Position numbers and translations under genes: made by a program. Below the pieces are notes generated by a model. It was not told where the DNA came from and ran no database searches. It saw only the letters and a program-made list of their open reading frames with translations. DNA of 64,000 nt, from the NCBI GenBank assembly GCA_033239725.1, contig BTCW01000004.1, forward strand, positions 36,593,001 through 36,657,000, read 5' to 3'. This document shows, piece after piece, positions 43,282-54,130 of the stretch (positions within the stretch are counted from its first letter, which is position 1; every line of letters begins with the position of its first letter). Source of the stretch: Echinochloa phyllopogon. Its lineage: Eukaryota > Streptophyta > Magnoliopsida > Poales > Poaceae.

Positions 43282-45062
43282 ATAGCTGCGGCGGCCTTGC
43301 CCTTGCGACGATCCTCATCCGTCTCGGGCTCACTGTGATATTCCTCCTCTTCCTCAGTTTCCTCTTCTTCTGCCACTACTTCTTCTTCTTCCTCCTCTTC
43401 TTCTACTATCTCATCCTCACCACCTCCGTGATGTTGAGAGGCACCAAAGATAAAATCCTGTGAGTAATCCTCCCAAGGGTTTGCAAAAGGAGGTGGAGGA
43501 GTGACTTCCCGGAGTGGGCGAACTGGAGAATGTGGCAAGTTTAACTTCTCAAGAAGTTCTTTGTGGCGCTTATCCGCCAAGTATCTATCATTCTCGGCTC
43601 GTTGCTCACGCTCATGAGATTTCTTGACTTGATACTTGCACATATTAAAGCAAGAGAACATGCCTTGGAGCAGAAAATCTATTTTGCTCTTCTTGCCTTT
43701 GGGAGTAAAGGAGGGGCCACTAGAATGAGCTGGAGCAGCTGATGGAGGAGCTTGGGAAGAAGAAGCACCTTGAGATGATGGAGTTGGAGCACCTTGATAA
43801 GCCTTTGACTTGATTTTCAGAAGTTGTGTAATCTTGCCCTGAGGAGATTTGTATGCAGGATGGAGCTTATCAGACAAGATGTTTACCCCAGACACATGCT
43901 TGATCATGTGGAAGATGTATGGGGCATAGTGGCAGCCACTGGAAGCATCATATGAGCAGTAAATAATTTCATTCCAAATGTAATTGAAAACCTTGAACTT
44001 GGGCTTCCCGGGGGCCATTTGAAACAGCAAGTTTTTGGCCCTCTTGGAGATATTGTCAGCATCTCCTGCTCTTGGATACAAGGTCCCTCTAAGAAGTTGA
44101 TTCAGCAATTTGTAGAAAGGAGAAAGACCCTTGTATTTCCCAAACACAACTTCACCATATGCATGATCATACATGAAAGCCAACTTTGTGTCATCTAAGA
44201 TTCTGCCTAAGTGAAGATCCACTTTGCTCCTATCATTGCTTGTATGGGCATAGGCGGTCTCCTCAGCAAGCCCAAACAAACTAGCAAAGTCATGTAGAGA
44301 GATAGATAGGCGTTTTCCACATAAGGTCCAATGCATTTCATAACGATCCTCATCGACCCATAGAGTGGCATAGAATTGGGCTATTACCTCCTCATTGTAT
44401 GGACATTCAAAGGCCATCAACTTGTCCAAGTCCATCTCCACACACCGCTTATAAACATCATCAACAACTGGCTTGAGCGGTGGTGGGAAACTTTTCAGGT
44501 ATTTCCAGTCGACCCAATACATAGGAGTGCAAATGCGGGTCATTTTGAGGATTACAGATTCATACCAATCAGCTTGATGTGAAACCCAAAAACGAGGATC
44601 ACCCTTGAAGAGCTTGTACTGGATGTTCCTTGGATCCTCATTCTCACTGAATCTCAGGGGCTTCATGCTATTCTGGGCCAGCTTGAAATTGACCAAGGAG
44701 CTGTCAAGTGAGTGACGAAAAGGAATAGCAGTACTGATGAAGTTGTTAGCAAGAAAGGATAGATCAATGTCATCGTTGTACTGCGTCCCTGGTCCTTCTT
44801 CTTGATTGGCCCGCTTAACTCTGGGACGAGGCGGGATCTTGCGCCCTGGCACACTGGACTGGGCTCTTCCACGAACAGAGCGTGAAGCTGCTTGCTCCAT
44901 TGATCTCTTGCCCTTTCCAACATCTCTTGTCTCCCTATCTGAAGCAGAATCCGGATCAGAGGATGAACCGCTGGGAGGATGAAATGAGCTCTTAGTGCGA
45001 CCGATGCTTGGGCGCACTGTCAAAGATGTGGTCTTCTTCTGCGTAACCTTCTCTTTAACCAT
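43209..45062 (-). CDS. ORF3 of element D (617 aa, putative plant transposon protein family)
   Basis: Same position and architecture as ORF3 of B: basic Ser-rich N terminus (MVKEKVTQKKTTSLT), conserved block (NFISTAIPFRHSL, DPRFWVSHQADWYESVILKM, AQFYATLWVDEDRYEMHWTL, KRLSISLHDFASLFGL), Pro/Ser linker, helical segment, and a Glu then Asp tail encoded by GAA/GAT repeats (43215-43420). No membrane segment or signal peptide. Intact in two elements that otherwise differ by point changes and indels, suggesting selection for its product. Function unknown. Confidence 0.75.
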
Positions 45063-46052
45063 CTGATAAGATATGAGAGAGCATGTTTAGAGATTGGAAC
45101 AAAGATTTGCAACTAAGTTGATAGGACAGGGCACGACTTGGTCGGATCTTCCGGCAATGGGTCGGAAGATCCGGGGTTTCGGATCTTCCGGCCCATAGTC
45201 GGATGATCCGACAGAGTCGGGCCAAACCCTAGCGACTGAGGAACAGGAGATTAAGCCCATCAAACTTTGTGAAATCATAGGGAAGTATTCTAGACATGTA
45301 TATGAGATGATTCACCAAGGGAAATCAACTAGAACCTCCTACATTGATAGATCGGGCGATGGGGATTTTGAATCAATACCGTTGAGACTTCCCGCGAGAA
45401 CTCCGGAAGATCCGATGGAGATTGAGTCTTGGAGAGTTGGGGAATCAAAAGATGTCACTTGATGAAGAAATCCACGGTCCAATCTTCAAATCGCCTTATG
45501 GGATGGGGTGTTGGAGAGAGGAGGCGTTGGTGGAAGAAGAAAGAAAGAATGAGAGGGGTAACGGTTCGGTCCAGATATGTATATCGCGCACAGGCCGGAA
45601 GATCCGACGATGAGCCGGAAGATCCGACCGAGACAGAACCAGAGAGACCAGAGCGGATGTTCCGAGAGTTCCCAGGTCCGGAAGATCCGACAGAGAGTCG
45701 GAAGATCCGACCGGGTCGGAAGATCCGAAAAAATTCAGAGAAGAAGATTTGAGACAGAGCTGCCCGGAACTTCCAGAGGCAAGTTCCGGGGTTATATCGG
45801 AAGATCCGGTCCAGAGGAGATGTGTCACAAAGATGATTTTGCTCGATGAGATTTGATTGACAAAATTGAGAGAACTAGCTTATGAACATATAAGAAACTT
45901 GTCCCAAAGTTGATCAGCAACAAACATACAACACATAACCATGATCAACTTGAGACAAGAAAAGATCCAAAAATTTTGAAAAACTCACACAAAAATAGAA
46001 AGAAATCATTTTTCTTCTAGACTAGCCATCAAACAATTGTGTATGCAACAAG
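45063..46052 (-). other. Spacer between pol and ORF3 in D, with palindrome clusters
   Basis: Non-coding. On the minus strand, from pol to ORF3: palindrome cluster 45815-45590 (CGGAAGATCCG seen on the plus strand), a TATA-like ATATACATAT at about 45578-45587, then a leader with another small cluster at 45215-45135. Same order as in B. Confidence 0.6.
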
Positions 46053-49000
46053 TCAAGCCAAGTTACGAGAATCTAAGATATTTAGCTCACTCCTCAAGGA
46101 ACAAAACCTTTGCTCATCAAGAGGCTTGGTGAAGATATCGGCTAATTGTTTTTCGGTTCCTACATGGCATATGGCGATATCTCCTTTGGCTTCATGATCT
46201 CTAAGGAAGTGGTGTCGAATGTCTATGTGCTTGGTTCTTGAGTGTTGAACGGGGTTGTTTGCTAGTTTTATGGCACTCTCATTGTCACACAGGAGTGGAA
46301 TGTTTTTGAACTCACAACCAAAGTCACTCAAGGTTTGCCTCATCCAAAGTAGTTGAGCACAACAAGCACCGGCTGCAACATACTCGGCCTCGGCGGTGGA
46401 TAGCGCAACGGAATTTTGTTTCTTAGAGCTCCAAGACACCAAAGACCGACCAAGAAATTGGCAAGTCCCCGTTGTACTCTTTCGATCTACCTTGCAACCG
46501 GCATAATCCGAATCGGAGTAGCCAAGTAGATCAAAAGTTGAGCCCTTGGGATACCACAAGCCAAGGTTTGGAGTATGCACTAAATATCTAAAAATTCTCT
46601 TAACAGCCATTAGATGACATTCCTTAGGATTGGCTTGAAATCTTGCACACATGCACACACTAAGCATAATATCCGGCCTAGATGCACAAAGGTAAAGCAA
46701 GGAACCAATCATGGAGCGATATACCTTTTGATCGACGGATTTACCTTCTTCATTTAGATCAAGATGACCATTCACGGGCATAGGGGTCTTGATGGGCTTA
46801 GCATTGGCCATGTCAAACTTCTTGAGCATATCACTTGTATATTTGGTTTGACATATGAACGTGCCATGCTTTAGTTGCTTGATTTGAAATCCGAGAAAGA
46901 ATTTCAATTCCCCCATCATTGACATCTCAAATCTCTTGGTCATTATCCTACTATACTCTTCACAAAAAGTTTCATTAGTAGAACCAAAGATTATATCATC
47001 AACATAAATTTGACAAACAAACAAATCTTTGTCTAGTTTCCTAGTGAAGAGAGTAGAATCGGCTTTGCCCATTGCAAAGCCATTCTTGAGAAGAAAATCC
47101 TTAAGGCATTCATACCATGCTCTAGGTGCTTGCTTAAGCCCATAGAGCGCCTTATGAAGTTTGTAGACATGGTCGGGGTGCTTGGGGTCTTCAAATCCCG
47201 GTGGTTGCTCCACATATACTAGCTCCCCGAGAGGCCCATTCAAAAATGCACTCTTCACATCCATTTGATACAACTTGAAGTTGTGATGAGATGCATAGGC
47301 CAAAAGGATACGAATTGACTCAAGCCTTGCCACGGGAGCATATGTCTCACCAAAATCAAGCCCTTCAATTTGAGTAAAGCCTTGAGCAACCAACCTAGCC
47401 TTGTTTCTTGTGACAATGCCATTTTCATCTTGTTTGTTCCGGAAAACCCACTTGGTGCCAATCACATTTTGTTTGGGTCTTGGGACCAACTCCCATACTT
47501 CATTTCTTGAAAAGTTGTTCAACTCTTCTTGCATTGCAATAACCCAATCCGCATCTCCAAGAGCTTCTTCTACCTTGAGAGGTTCCAAAGAGGAGACAAA
47601 CGAGTAAAATCCACAAAAATTTGCTAAACGTGAACGAGTGGTTACCCCTCTTTGGATGCTCCCTAGAATGTTGTCAACGGGATGATCCCGTTGAACACTT
47701 TGATGAACTCTTGGATGTGGGAATGTTGATTGACGTTGGATGGGTCCATCACCATCTTCTTCATGAGGTATCTCAACATCTTGAGCATCTTCACCTTGAG
47801 CTCCCCCTTGATCAATGCCTTGGTCATGATCGTCACCATGATCTTGGACTTGATCTTGTGATGAGCTTGGTGGTTCAACTCTTGTTGATGGTGACGGGTC
47901 GATGTTGAACATGATTTCCGGATCTTGTTCTTGTTCTTCATCTTCATTTTGAGGCTCTTGGGGCTTCACTTCTCCTAAACTCAAGTTCTTGATAGCTTGA
48001 TTTGGCGGGACTTCATCTACAAGGTCATTTATAACTTGCTCTACTTGAGAGCCGTTTGATTCATCAAATTTTACGTCTACCGTGATCTCAACACACCCGG
48101 TGGTTTTGTTGAAAACACGGTAGGCGTGTTCGTTAGTACCATAACCAAGTAGAAAGCCTTCATCAACCTTAGGTGCAAATTTTGAGCTTTTGGTTTTCTT
48201 GTTAAGAATGTAACATTTGCAACCAAAGACTCGAAAGTAGTGCACCTTTGGTTTGTTACCGGTTAGGATCTCATATGGAGTCTTGTTCAAGTACTTTTGA
48301 AGATAGAGACGATTAGTGGCATGGCAAGCCGTGCTAACCGCCTCGGCCCAAAAGTTATCCGGAGTCTTGTACTCATCAAGCATGGTCCGTGCCATCTCAA
48401 TTAAAGTCCTATTCTTCCTCTCAACAATGCCATTTTGTTGAGGTGTGTATGGCGCGGAAAGCTCATGCTTGATTCCTTCTTCATCAAGAAACTCTTCAAC
48501 ATTTGTGTTCTTGAACTCCGTCCCATTGTCACTTCTTATATGCTTGATCTTCAACTCAAACTCATTTTGAGCTCTTTTAATGAATCTCTTGATGATTGTT
48601 TGAGCTTCACTCTTGTCTTGCAAAAAGAAAACCCACGTGAACCGAGAAAAATCATCTACAATGACAAGTCCATACTTGTTCCCTCCAATGCTAACATATG
48701 CAACCGGTCCAAATAAATCCATATGAAGCAACTTGAGTGGTCTTGAGCTAGTCAAAATATTCTTGGGTGGATGTGGAGCACCAACTTGCTTCCCGGCTTG
48801 ACAAGCACTACACAACCTATCTTTCTCAAACACAACATTTGTTAGTCCTAGGATATGTTCATCCTTTTGAAGTTTGGCCAAGTTCCTCATCCCAACATGA
48901 GCTAGCCGGCGATGCCAAAGCCAACCCAAGCTAGATTTTGCCACTAAACAAGTCTTCGGTTCCACTTTACTAGTTGTGAAATCAACCAAGTAAAGTTTTC

Positions 49001-49313
49001 CCTTGAGTCGACCCGTAAAAGCAATAGAGGAATCCTCCCTTCTTAGGATGCTCACACCCTCATTAGTAAAGAGACAATTGTAGCCCTTCTCACAAAGTTG
49101 TGAAACCGACAACAAATTGTATCCCAAAGAATCAACAAGATAAACATTTGAAAGGGATGAGTCTTGTGAGATAGCTATTTCACCTTGGCCTATGACATCA
49201 CCATGATTGTTGTCACCAAATGTGATCTTCTCAACGGGTGAGTCATACTCTTGTAGCTTCGCAAACATATTCCTATCTCCGGTCATATGATTAGAACATC
49301 CACTATCCAACAA
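46053..49313 (-). CDS. pol: Pol polyprotein of element D (1,086 aa, intact)
   Basis: Copia-order polyprotein that cuts gag-pol, copies the RNA to DNA and integrates it. From the N terminus: protease LDSGCSNHMTG (residues 2-12); GAG-pre-integrase LWHRRLAHVG...CSACQAGK (about 131-170); integrase core with MDLFGPV, RSDNGTEFK, NGIVERKNRTLIE (about 195-300); GKPKVHYFRVFGCKCY; linker; RT from WELVPRPKQNVIG (about 628) with YVDDIIFGS (about 775); RNase H with SDSDYAGCKVDRKST, ALSTAEAEYVAA, KHIDIRHHFL. All key acidic residues are present. It has no ATG of its own near the start: the frame opens after a TAG preceded by CTTGTTTT and is not in frame with gag. Confidence 0.92.
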   Translation of the reverse strand: MLDSGCSNHMTGDRNMFAKLQEYDSPVEKITFGDNNHGDVIGQGEIAISQDSSLSNVYLVDSLGYNLLSVSQLCEKGYNCLFTNEGVSILRREDSSIAFTGRLKGKLYLVDFTTSKVEPKTCLVAKSSLGWLWHRRLAHVGMRNLAKLQKDEHILGLTNVVFEKDRLCSACQAGKQVGAPHPPKNILTSSRPLKLLHMDLFGPVAYVSIGGNKYGLVIVDDFSRFTWVFFLQDKSEAQTIIKRFIKRAQNEFELKIKHIRSDNGTEFKNTNVEEFLDEEGIKHELSAPYTPQQNGIVERKNRTLIEMARTMLDEYKTPDNFWAEAVSTACHATNRLYLQKYLNKTPYEILTGNKPKVHYFRVFGCKCYILNKKTKSSKFAPKVDEGFLLGYGTNEHAYRVFNKTTGCVEITVDVKFDESNGSQVEQVINDLVDEVPPNQAIKNLSLGEVKPQEPQNEDEEQEQDPEIMFNIDPSPSTRVEPPSSSQDQVQDHGDDHDQGIDQGGAQGEDAQDVEIPHEEDGDGPIQRQSTFPHPRVHQSVQRDHPVDNILGSIQRGVTTRSRLANFCGFYSFVSSLEPLKVEEALGDADWVIAMQEELNNFSRNEVWELVPRPKQNVIGTKWVFRNKQDENGIVTRNKARLVAQGFTQIEGLDFGETYAPVARLESIRILLAYASHHNFKLYQMDVKSAFLNGPLGELVYVEQPPGFEDPKHPDHVYKLHKALYGLKQAPRAWYECLKDFLLKNGFAMGKADSTLFTRKLDKDLFVCQIYVDDIIFGSTNETFCEEYSRIMTKRFEMSMMGELKFFLGFQIKQLKHGTFICQTKYTSDMLKKFDMANAKPIKTPMPVNGHLDLNEEGKSVDQKVYRSMIGSLLYLCASRPDIMLSVCMCARFQANPKECHLMAVKRIFRYLVHTPNLGLWYPKGSTFDLLGYSDSDYAGCKVDRKSTTGTCQFLGRSLVSWSSKKQNSVALSTAEAEYVAAGACCAQLLWMRQTLSDFGCEFKNIPLLCDNESAIKLANNPVQHSRTKHIDIRHHFLRDHEAKGDIAICHVGTEKQLADIFTKPLDEQRFCSLRSELNILDSRNLA

Positions 49314-49354
49314 CCACGAAGGTCCACCGGAGGAATATGCCTACAAAACAAGTT

Positions 49355-51871
49355 TTAAGCCTTGGACTTAGGTACCCAAAAGTGGTTGGGTCCTTGAGCG
49401 TTAGCTTTTGACATTTTAGGCACCCACACACTTCTCATCATCTTCCTAGTATGAGCACCTATATACTTTACCACCATCTTCCCATTTTGGTCCCAAGTTA
49501 CCATATAGTCGATGGAGTAGTTTGGTGATGGCTTGTGCTCAATGACCTTCTCTTCTTTCTTGGTCTTGATCTTGACATTTTGAGTGGATGCCTTTACCTT
49601 TGTCAAGGACTCCGTGGGTCTTGCCACCCCATGAGCCGCATCCATTAGTTCACCTAGATAGGTCCCCTTGGTGAACAATGTCACATCACGATCATTTACC
49701 CTTTTTGTGCCATTTGCCTTTCCTCCTCGAGTGTACCCAAGCCCATCCTTGATAGTACCATATCTACCGGCTTTATATGCCGGGTGGGTCTCGAATACAC
49801 TCTTGCCCTTACCTTGGTCTTGACCAATGGCATTGTTCAACTTTTGGATTTGAGCATCTTTAGCCTTTACTTTCTCTTCTAGCTTAGAAATGTTAATTGC
49901 ACAAGCATCTAAATCAATTTTATAACATCTTGAGCAACCTTCACTAGTAGAGACACTTGAGTCAAGAATAGTTTTGGAGTTGCTCTTGGTACTTTCCCAA
50001 AGAGAGCTAAAATTGGCTTCTAGATCTTTGTATTTGATCTCTAGGCTTGAATGCCTTTCTTGAAGCTCACTTTTAGCATTCTTTAGGTTAGTTAGAGAGT
50101 CATTTGTCAAAGACAAGCTCTTTGACATCATCTCCCGTGAGTCATTTGCTTGAGATAACTCACAAGCCAACTTCTCAACCTTGAGTTTCTCCTCAACTAG
50201 AGCCTCTTCTAGGACAAGGTTTCTCTCCTTTTCAAGAATGAGCAATTCTTCTTGTCTTTCAAGAGACTCCTCTCTTTTCTCAATTTTCTCTAGTAGCTTT
50301 TTGATAAACTTGTAGCCATCTTTTCCGAACTTCTTTATCATGTTTTTCTCATGTTCGGCTTCTTCACTATCTAGATCATTTTCAATGTTTTTAGATGACA
50401 AAGGGGTGGATGATAGAGGTGATGTGGTGTCCAATACCTTAGACCCTTGAGCCATGAGGCACATGGGTGCTTCGTCATCACTCTCATTGATGTAGTTGAA
50501 GAGTCGTGGAGTTGAAGTAGGAGCTTGAATGGCACAAGTGGCCATTTCTTCATCGCCGGAGTCATCACTTGATGAGTCCCAACCTTCACCAACGTGGGCG
50601 CTTCCAAACTTCTTCTTGTAATCTCGACTCTTCTCTTTGTATTTCTTGTCCTTGTCATCGTTCTTGTTCTTGAGCTTCGTGTTATCCTTGTCATTCTTCT
50701 TGTGAGGACAATCGGCAATGAAGTGACCTTTCTCCCCACATTCATAGCATCTTCGTTGAGAGTAGCTCTTCTTTTCACCTCTTGACTTCATGAATCTCTT
50801 GAAGTTTCTAACCATCATAGCGATTTCTTCATCGGTGCTCTCATGATCATTTGAGTCTTCACTTTTCTTGGAAGTTGAGGTCTTCTCATTTGACTCAACC
50901 TTCTTGCTTGGTTCGGCCTTGAGAGCGATGGTCTTGACTTCGGTTGGTTGAATTGATCTTGTCACATCCAAGCTATTCATCTCATGATATTGCAACTTGT
51001 TGAATAACTCCATGGGCACCATTGTCTTGAACTTGTCACTTTCTCTAATCATTGTGGCAAGCATTGGGTTCTTGGGTGCGTATGCTCTAAGCAATTTCTT
51101 TGTGACCTTGCTCTCGCCCCAATCATTGCTTCCAAGCATTCTAATTTCAGTGACAAGGAGCTTCAATCGATCATACATCTCTTGCAAGGACTCATCCTTC
51201 TTCATGACAAAGGCTTCTAGTTCTCCTTGTAGAAGATCTACCTTGCCTTCCTTGACTTCTTCCGATCCTTCATGAGCCATTCGAAGAGTGTCCCATAGCT
51301 CTTTGGCACTATCGATTCCCCTAATCTTGTTGTACTCATAATCGCTTAGAGCCCTTCTAAGCACGGTCACGGCTTGAGAGTTGCGGAAGATGTCGTATTC
51401 TTGTTCACGACTTGGCGTTGCACTCTTGTCAATACCTATATTCACAATAGTCCAAAGAGATGGATGAAGACCATGCAAGTAAATTTTCATATCATCACTC
51501 CATCGGGCATAGTCAATCCCATTGAATTTGGGGACTTTGCCCATTGGAATGGATGAGAAATTAAGACTAGAAGGGTCAAAAGATTTGTTAGAAGAAGATG
51601 TCTCATATCGATAAGACACCGAGTGAAGTCCGTCGAGAGCGTCTCTTTCTCGTATCTTCTTCTTGAAAAGCTTTTGTGCCTCTCTTTCGGCCTTCTCCTT
51701 GATCTTCTTCCTTATCTTCTCCCTTCTTTGCTTTTTCTTCTCTTGTTCATCCAAGCTCTCATCAACATCGCTAATGTCGAATTCATCATCGCTTGAGCTT
51801 GACTCAATGGGCGTCGGATGTTTATCTTTGTGGGCGGAAGCCATCTCGGATACTTCTCCCATACCGGCCAT
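49355..51871 (-). CDS. gag: Gag polyprotein of element D (838 aa)
   Basis: Same length and layout as gag of B, with the ATG 40 bases after the primer site. Copia gag core PKFNGIDYARWSDDMKIYLH, zinc knuckle CYECGEKGHFIADCP at about 375-389, coiled coil at about 500-680, and C terminus HFWVPKSKA. Intact. It assembles the particle that packages the element's RNA. Confidence 0.92.
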   Translation of the reverse strand: MAGMGEVSEMASAHKDKHPTPIESSSSDDEFDISDVDESLDEQEKKKQRREKIRKKIKEKAEREAQKLFKKKIRERDALDGLHSVSYRYETSSSNKSFDPSSLNFSSIPMGKVPKFNGIDYARWSDDMKIYLHGLHPSLWTIVNIGIDKSATPSREQEYDIFRNSQAVTVLRRALSDYEYNKIRGIDSAKELWDTLRMAHEGSEEVKEGKVDLLQGELEAFVMKKDESLQEMYDRLKLLVTEIRMLGSNDWGESKVTKKLLRAYAPKNPMLATMIRESDKFKTMVPMELFNKLQYHEMNSLDVTRSIQPTEVKTIALKAEPSKKVESNEKTSTSKKSEDSNDHESTDEEIAMMVRNFKRFMKSRGEKKSYSQRRCYECGEKGHFIADCPHKKNDKDNTKLKNKNDDKDKKYKEKSRDYKKKFGSAHVGEGWDSSSDDSGDEEMATCAIQAPTSTPRLFNYINESDDEAPMCLMAQGSKVLDTTSPLSSTPLSSKNIENDLDSEEAEHEKNMIKKFGKDGYKFIKKLLEKIEKREESLERQEELLILEKERNLVLEEALVEEKLKVEKLACELSQANDSREMMSKSLSLTNDSLTNLKNAKSELQERHSSLEIKYKDLEANFSSLWESTKSNSKTILDSSVSTSEGCSRCYKIDLDACAINISKLEEKVKAKDAQIQKLNNAIGQDQGKGKSVFETHPAYKAGRYGTIKDGLGYTRGGKANGTKRVNDRDVTLFTKGTYLGELMDAAHGVARPTESLTKVKASTQNVKIKTKKEEKVIEHKPSPNYSIDYMVTWDQNGKMVVKYIGAHTRKMMRSVWVPKMSKANAQGPNHFWVPKSKA

Positions 51872-51910
51872 AGTGTTTTCCCTTAGCGGTTAAGCCTAAA
51901 CAAGGGATTA

Positions 51911-51923
51911 GGCTCTGATACCA
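51911..51923 (-). other. Primer binding site of D (tRNA-iMet type)
   Basis: GGCTCTGATACCA on the plus strand, i.e. TGGTATCAGAGCC on the coding strand, two bases from the 5' LTR. Confidence 0.9.
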
Positions 51924-51925
51924 AT

Positions 51926-53492
51926 TGAAAGGATCAACACTAGGCCTAGAGGGGGGGGTGAATAGGCCTGTTTAAAAATTCCTGAAATAATTCTCAGAAA
52001 AACTGTCAGACAGTCGGATGATCCGACACAATCTCGGATCTTCCGACAGGAAGATCCGACAGTGTATAGGATCTTCCGAAAATAACAGAAACTCCGGAAG
52101 ATCCGAAGATAAGCCGGATCTTCCGACAGGCAGTTCAAGTAAACTTCGAGATTCGAAAACTAATGACCTTTTAACAATTCCACTTGAATACAAAGCTCAC
52201 TAATGATGCATGGAACCTTCTAAATATGATCAATATCAGAGTATAGCCACAAATAAGTAGATCGGGACAAATCAAGATATAGAAACGAAATGAACAAGTA
52301 AGAAAGTGGAGACAAAAGATTTTCTACCGAAGTTCACTCCACAAAGGAGCTACGTCTCCGTTGAGATGCTCACAAAGAGCCGGGCTGTCACACTAACCCC
52401 AAGTCTCTCCCAATCAACCACAAAGGAGGATTGAGTTACTTACTATGTGCTCCCACAAAGGGAAAGGGTAATACAAACTTCCGGGACTCAAACCACAAGA
52501 GAATGGGAGTTCACCGGCACCTCTAACCGTCTAGGAGCAAGCTCCAAGAGTAACAAACGCAAATCGACGAATCCAAGTGCTTCAAGTGCTTGAGAGATGA
52601 ACTAGTTGAAGAGTCACACAAGTCTCACACTATGAAGCTTTTCTCTCACTCAAACCCTAGTTGAATCTTGGAAGAATCAAGCTTGGAGGGGGAGTAAAGA
52701 GAGGGAGTGAATGCTCAAGTGGAGTGTTGGCTCGAGTTAGGTCAGTTTTTTTGCAGCAGCAATGAATGAAAGGGGGTGAGGGGTATAAATACCAACCCCC
52801 CAAATTATGACCGTTATGTTCACTGCGAAGGGGTACCGGATCTTCCGACACTTGGTCGGATCTTCCGATGAGCAACAGAAATGAGTGAGAAAAACTCCAG
52901 GTAAGTTCCGGGGGCCGGATCTTCCGACAGAGCGTCGGATCTTCCGACAGACCCCGGAACATCCGACCCAGCGAGAAACCAAGACAGAGCCAGCCGGAAC
53001 TTCCGGTCGGATCTTCCGGCCTCGGGTCGGAACATGCACACAGGACACTCGTGAGCTCGAAAAACAGCTAAGTCTTGTATCTTCCGAAGCCACGGCCGGA
53101 TCTTCCGGCCAGGGAAAACCCGAGACCGAGCTGCCCGGAACTTCCGGTCGGAACTTCCGGCCAAAGTTCCGGCCGAGCAGAAAAGGTGTCTGTGAAGTGT
53201 TTTTGTGGCTCTGAAAAGTTTGTCATCTCAAGCAAAGCACTTTGAGCAACTAGAATTCATCAACTACGTCCCCCTTGATAGTACGGTGGTCCTATACTCA
53301 ATTTCAAACGAAAAATAGAATTTAAATTTCCAATTGAGTCTTCCACCATATCAATAAGAATTGGGGTACTTTCTTTTGTGCTATCTTTCTCTTCATTTCA
53401 TTTTATTCCTGCACAACTCAAGCACAACATCATATCCGAATTTCTATTGCCATTAATCACCAAAATAGATTAAATGCCTAGATGCACTTTCA
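51926..53492 (-). repeat. 5' LTR of element D
   Basis: 1,567 bp, with the same features as the 3' LTR. Motif clusters lie at 52010-52135 and 52840-53175 and a TATA-like box at 52784-52791 on the minus strand, so the larger cluster lies just upstream of the box. Confidence 0.95.
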
Positions 53493-53497
53493 CTCTT

Positions 53498-54130
53498 GCA
53501 GGTGACCAGGAGCTCATATTTATAGTGGACCAAGGCGGTGGAGTGGTGGAGCAGCGGCCAAGGCACCAGGAGGCGGTGCCGGGCCGTTCGGGCGAATTCC
53601 CCGGTTCGGGCGAACTGGAGAGTTCGGCCGAACCGGTGGATGCACCGACCTTGGCTCCAAGGGCCAAGATTGCTCCCTGGGAGGCGGTGCCGTGCTGGGG
53701 TCGGTTCGGCCGAAGGCCCCAGTTCGGCCGAACTGGGTCTGGTCCCTGGCCGGCCTCCCCAGCACCACCTCTGCCTCGTGGGCCTCCCGGGCTCTCTTCT
53801 ACTGCTTGGCTTCGTGTTGTTTCGGCCAAGGGTGAGGTGGTGGTCGTCCACGTGTCGCGAGGTGTCACTGCTTGGTCATCGTCGACGTGGACTGCTTCCG
53901 GTGACTTGCACGACTAAGGGGGGTAACCGGCCGAACGGAGTCGTTCGGCCGAATCGGTCATTTCCGTCCCCTAGAGCATCTATTTCTCCATTTTGTACCT
54001 GCACATTGGGCAATCACCAAAACTCGTGGAAATAGTCAGTAATAAGCCCTATAGCTATGGCGTGTGTCTCCAATGTGTTTGTTTTATACTCGGTTGGAGG
54101 TCGGAAATCGGTCTGTAACGACCGCCAACA
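53498..54130 (-). repeat. 3' LTR of element C, proximal part
   Basis: Continues the LTR after element D. On the minus strand it holds GTTCGGCCGAAC-type palindromes at about 53590-53960, followed by TATAAATA (53517-53524), consistent with U3 and a core promoter. Ends at 54130 beside the PPT. Confidence 0.85.
53517..53524 (-). promoter_or_regulatory. TATA box in LTR of C
   Basis: On the minus strand the sequence ACTATAAATATGAG contains TATAAATA, about 70 bases downstream of the palindrome cluster. Element D lies 25 bases beyond it. Confidence 0.6.

Larger units (their letters stand above)
41257..53492 (-). mobile_element. Element D: Copia/Sirevirus-type LTR retrotransposon, 12,236 bp, apparently intact
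   Basis: Complete minus-strand element of the same family as B, inserted in the 3' LTR of C, with target duplication CTCTT (41252-41256 and 53493-53497). Its LTRs (41257-42824 and 51926-53492) differ by about one base and one G in a poly-G run by eye. The primer site is at 51911-51923 and the PPT at 42825-42838 (minus strand AAAAAGGGGGAGAT). gag, pol and ORF3 are all open. The near-identical LTRs and open frames make it a candidate for a recently active autonomous copy. Confidence 0.92.
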
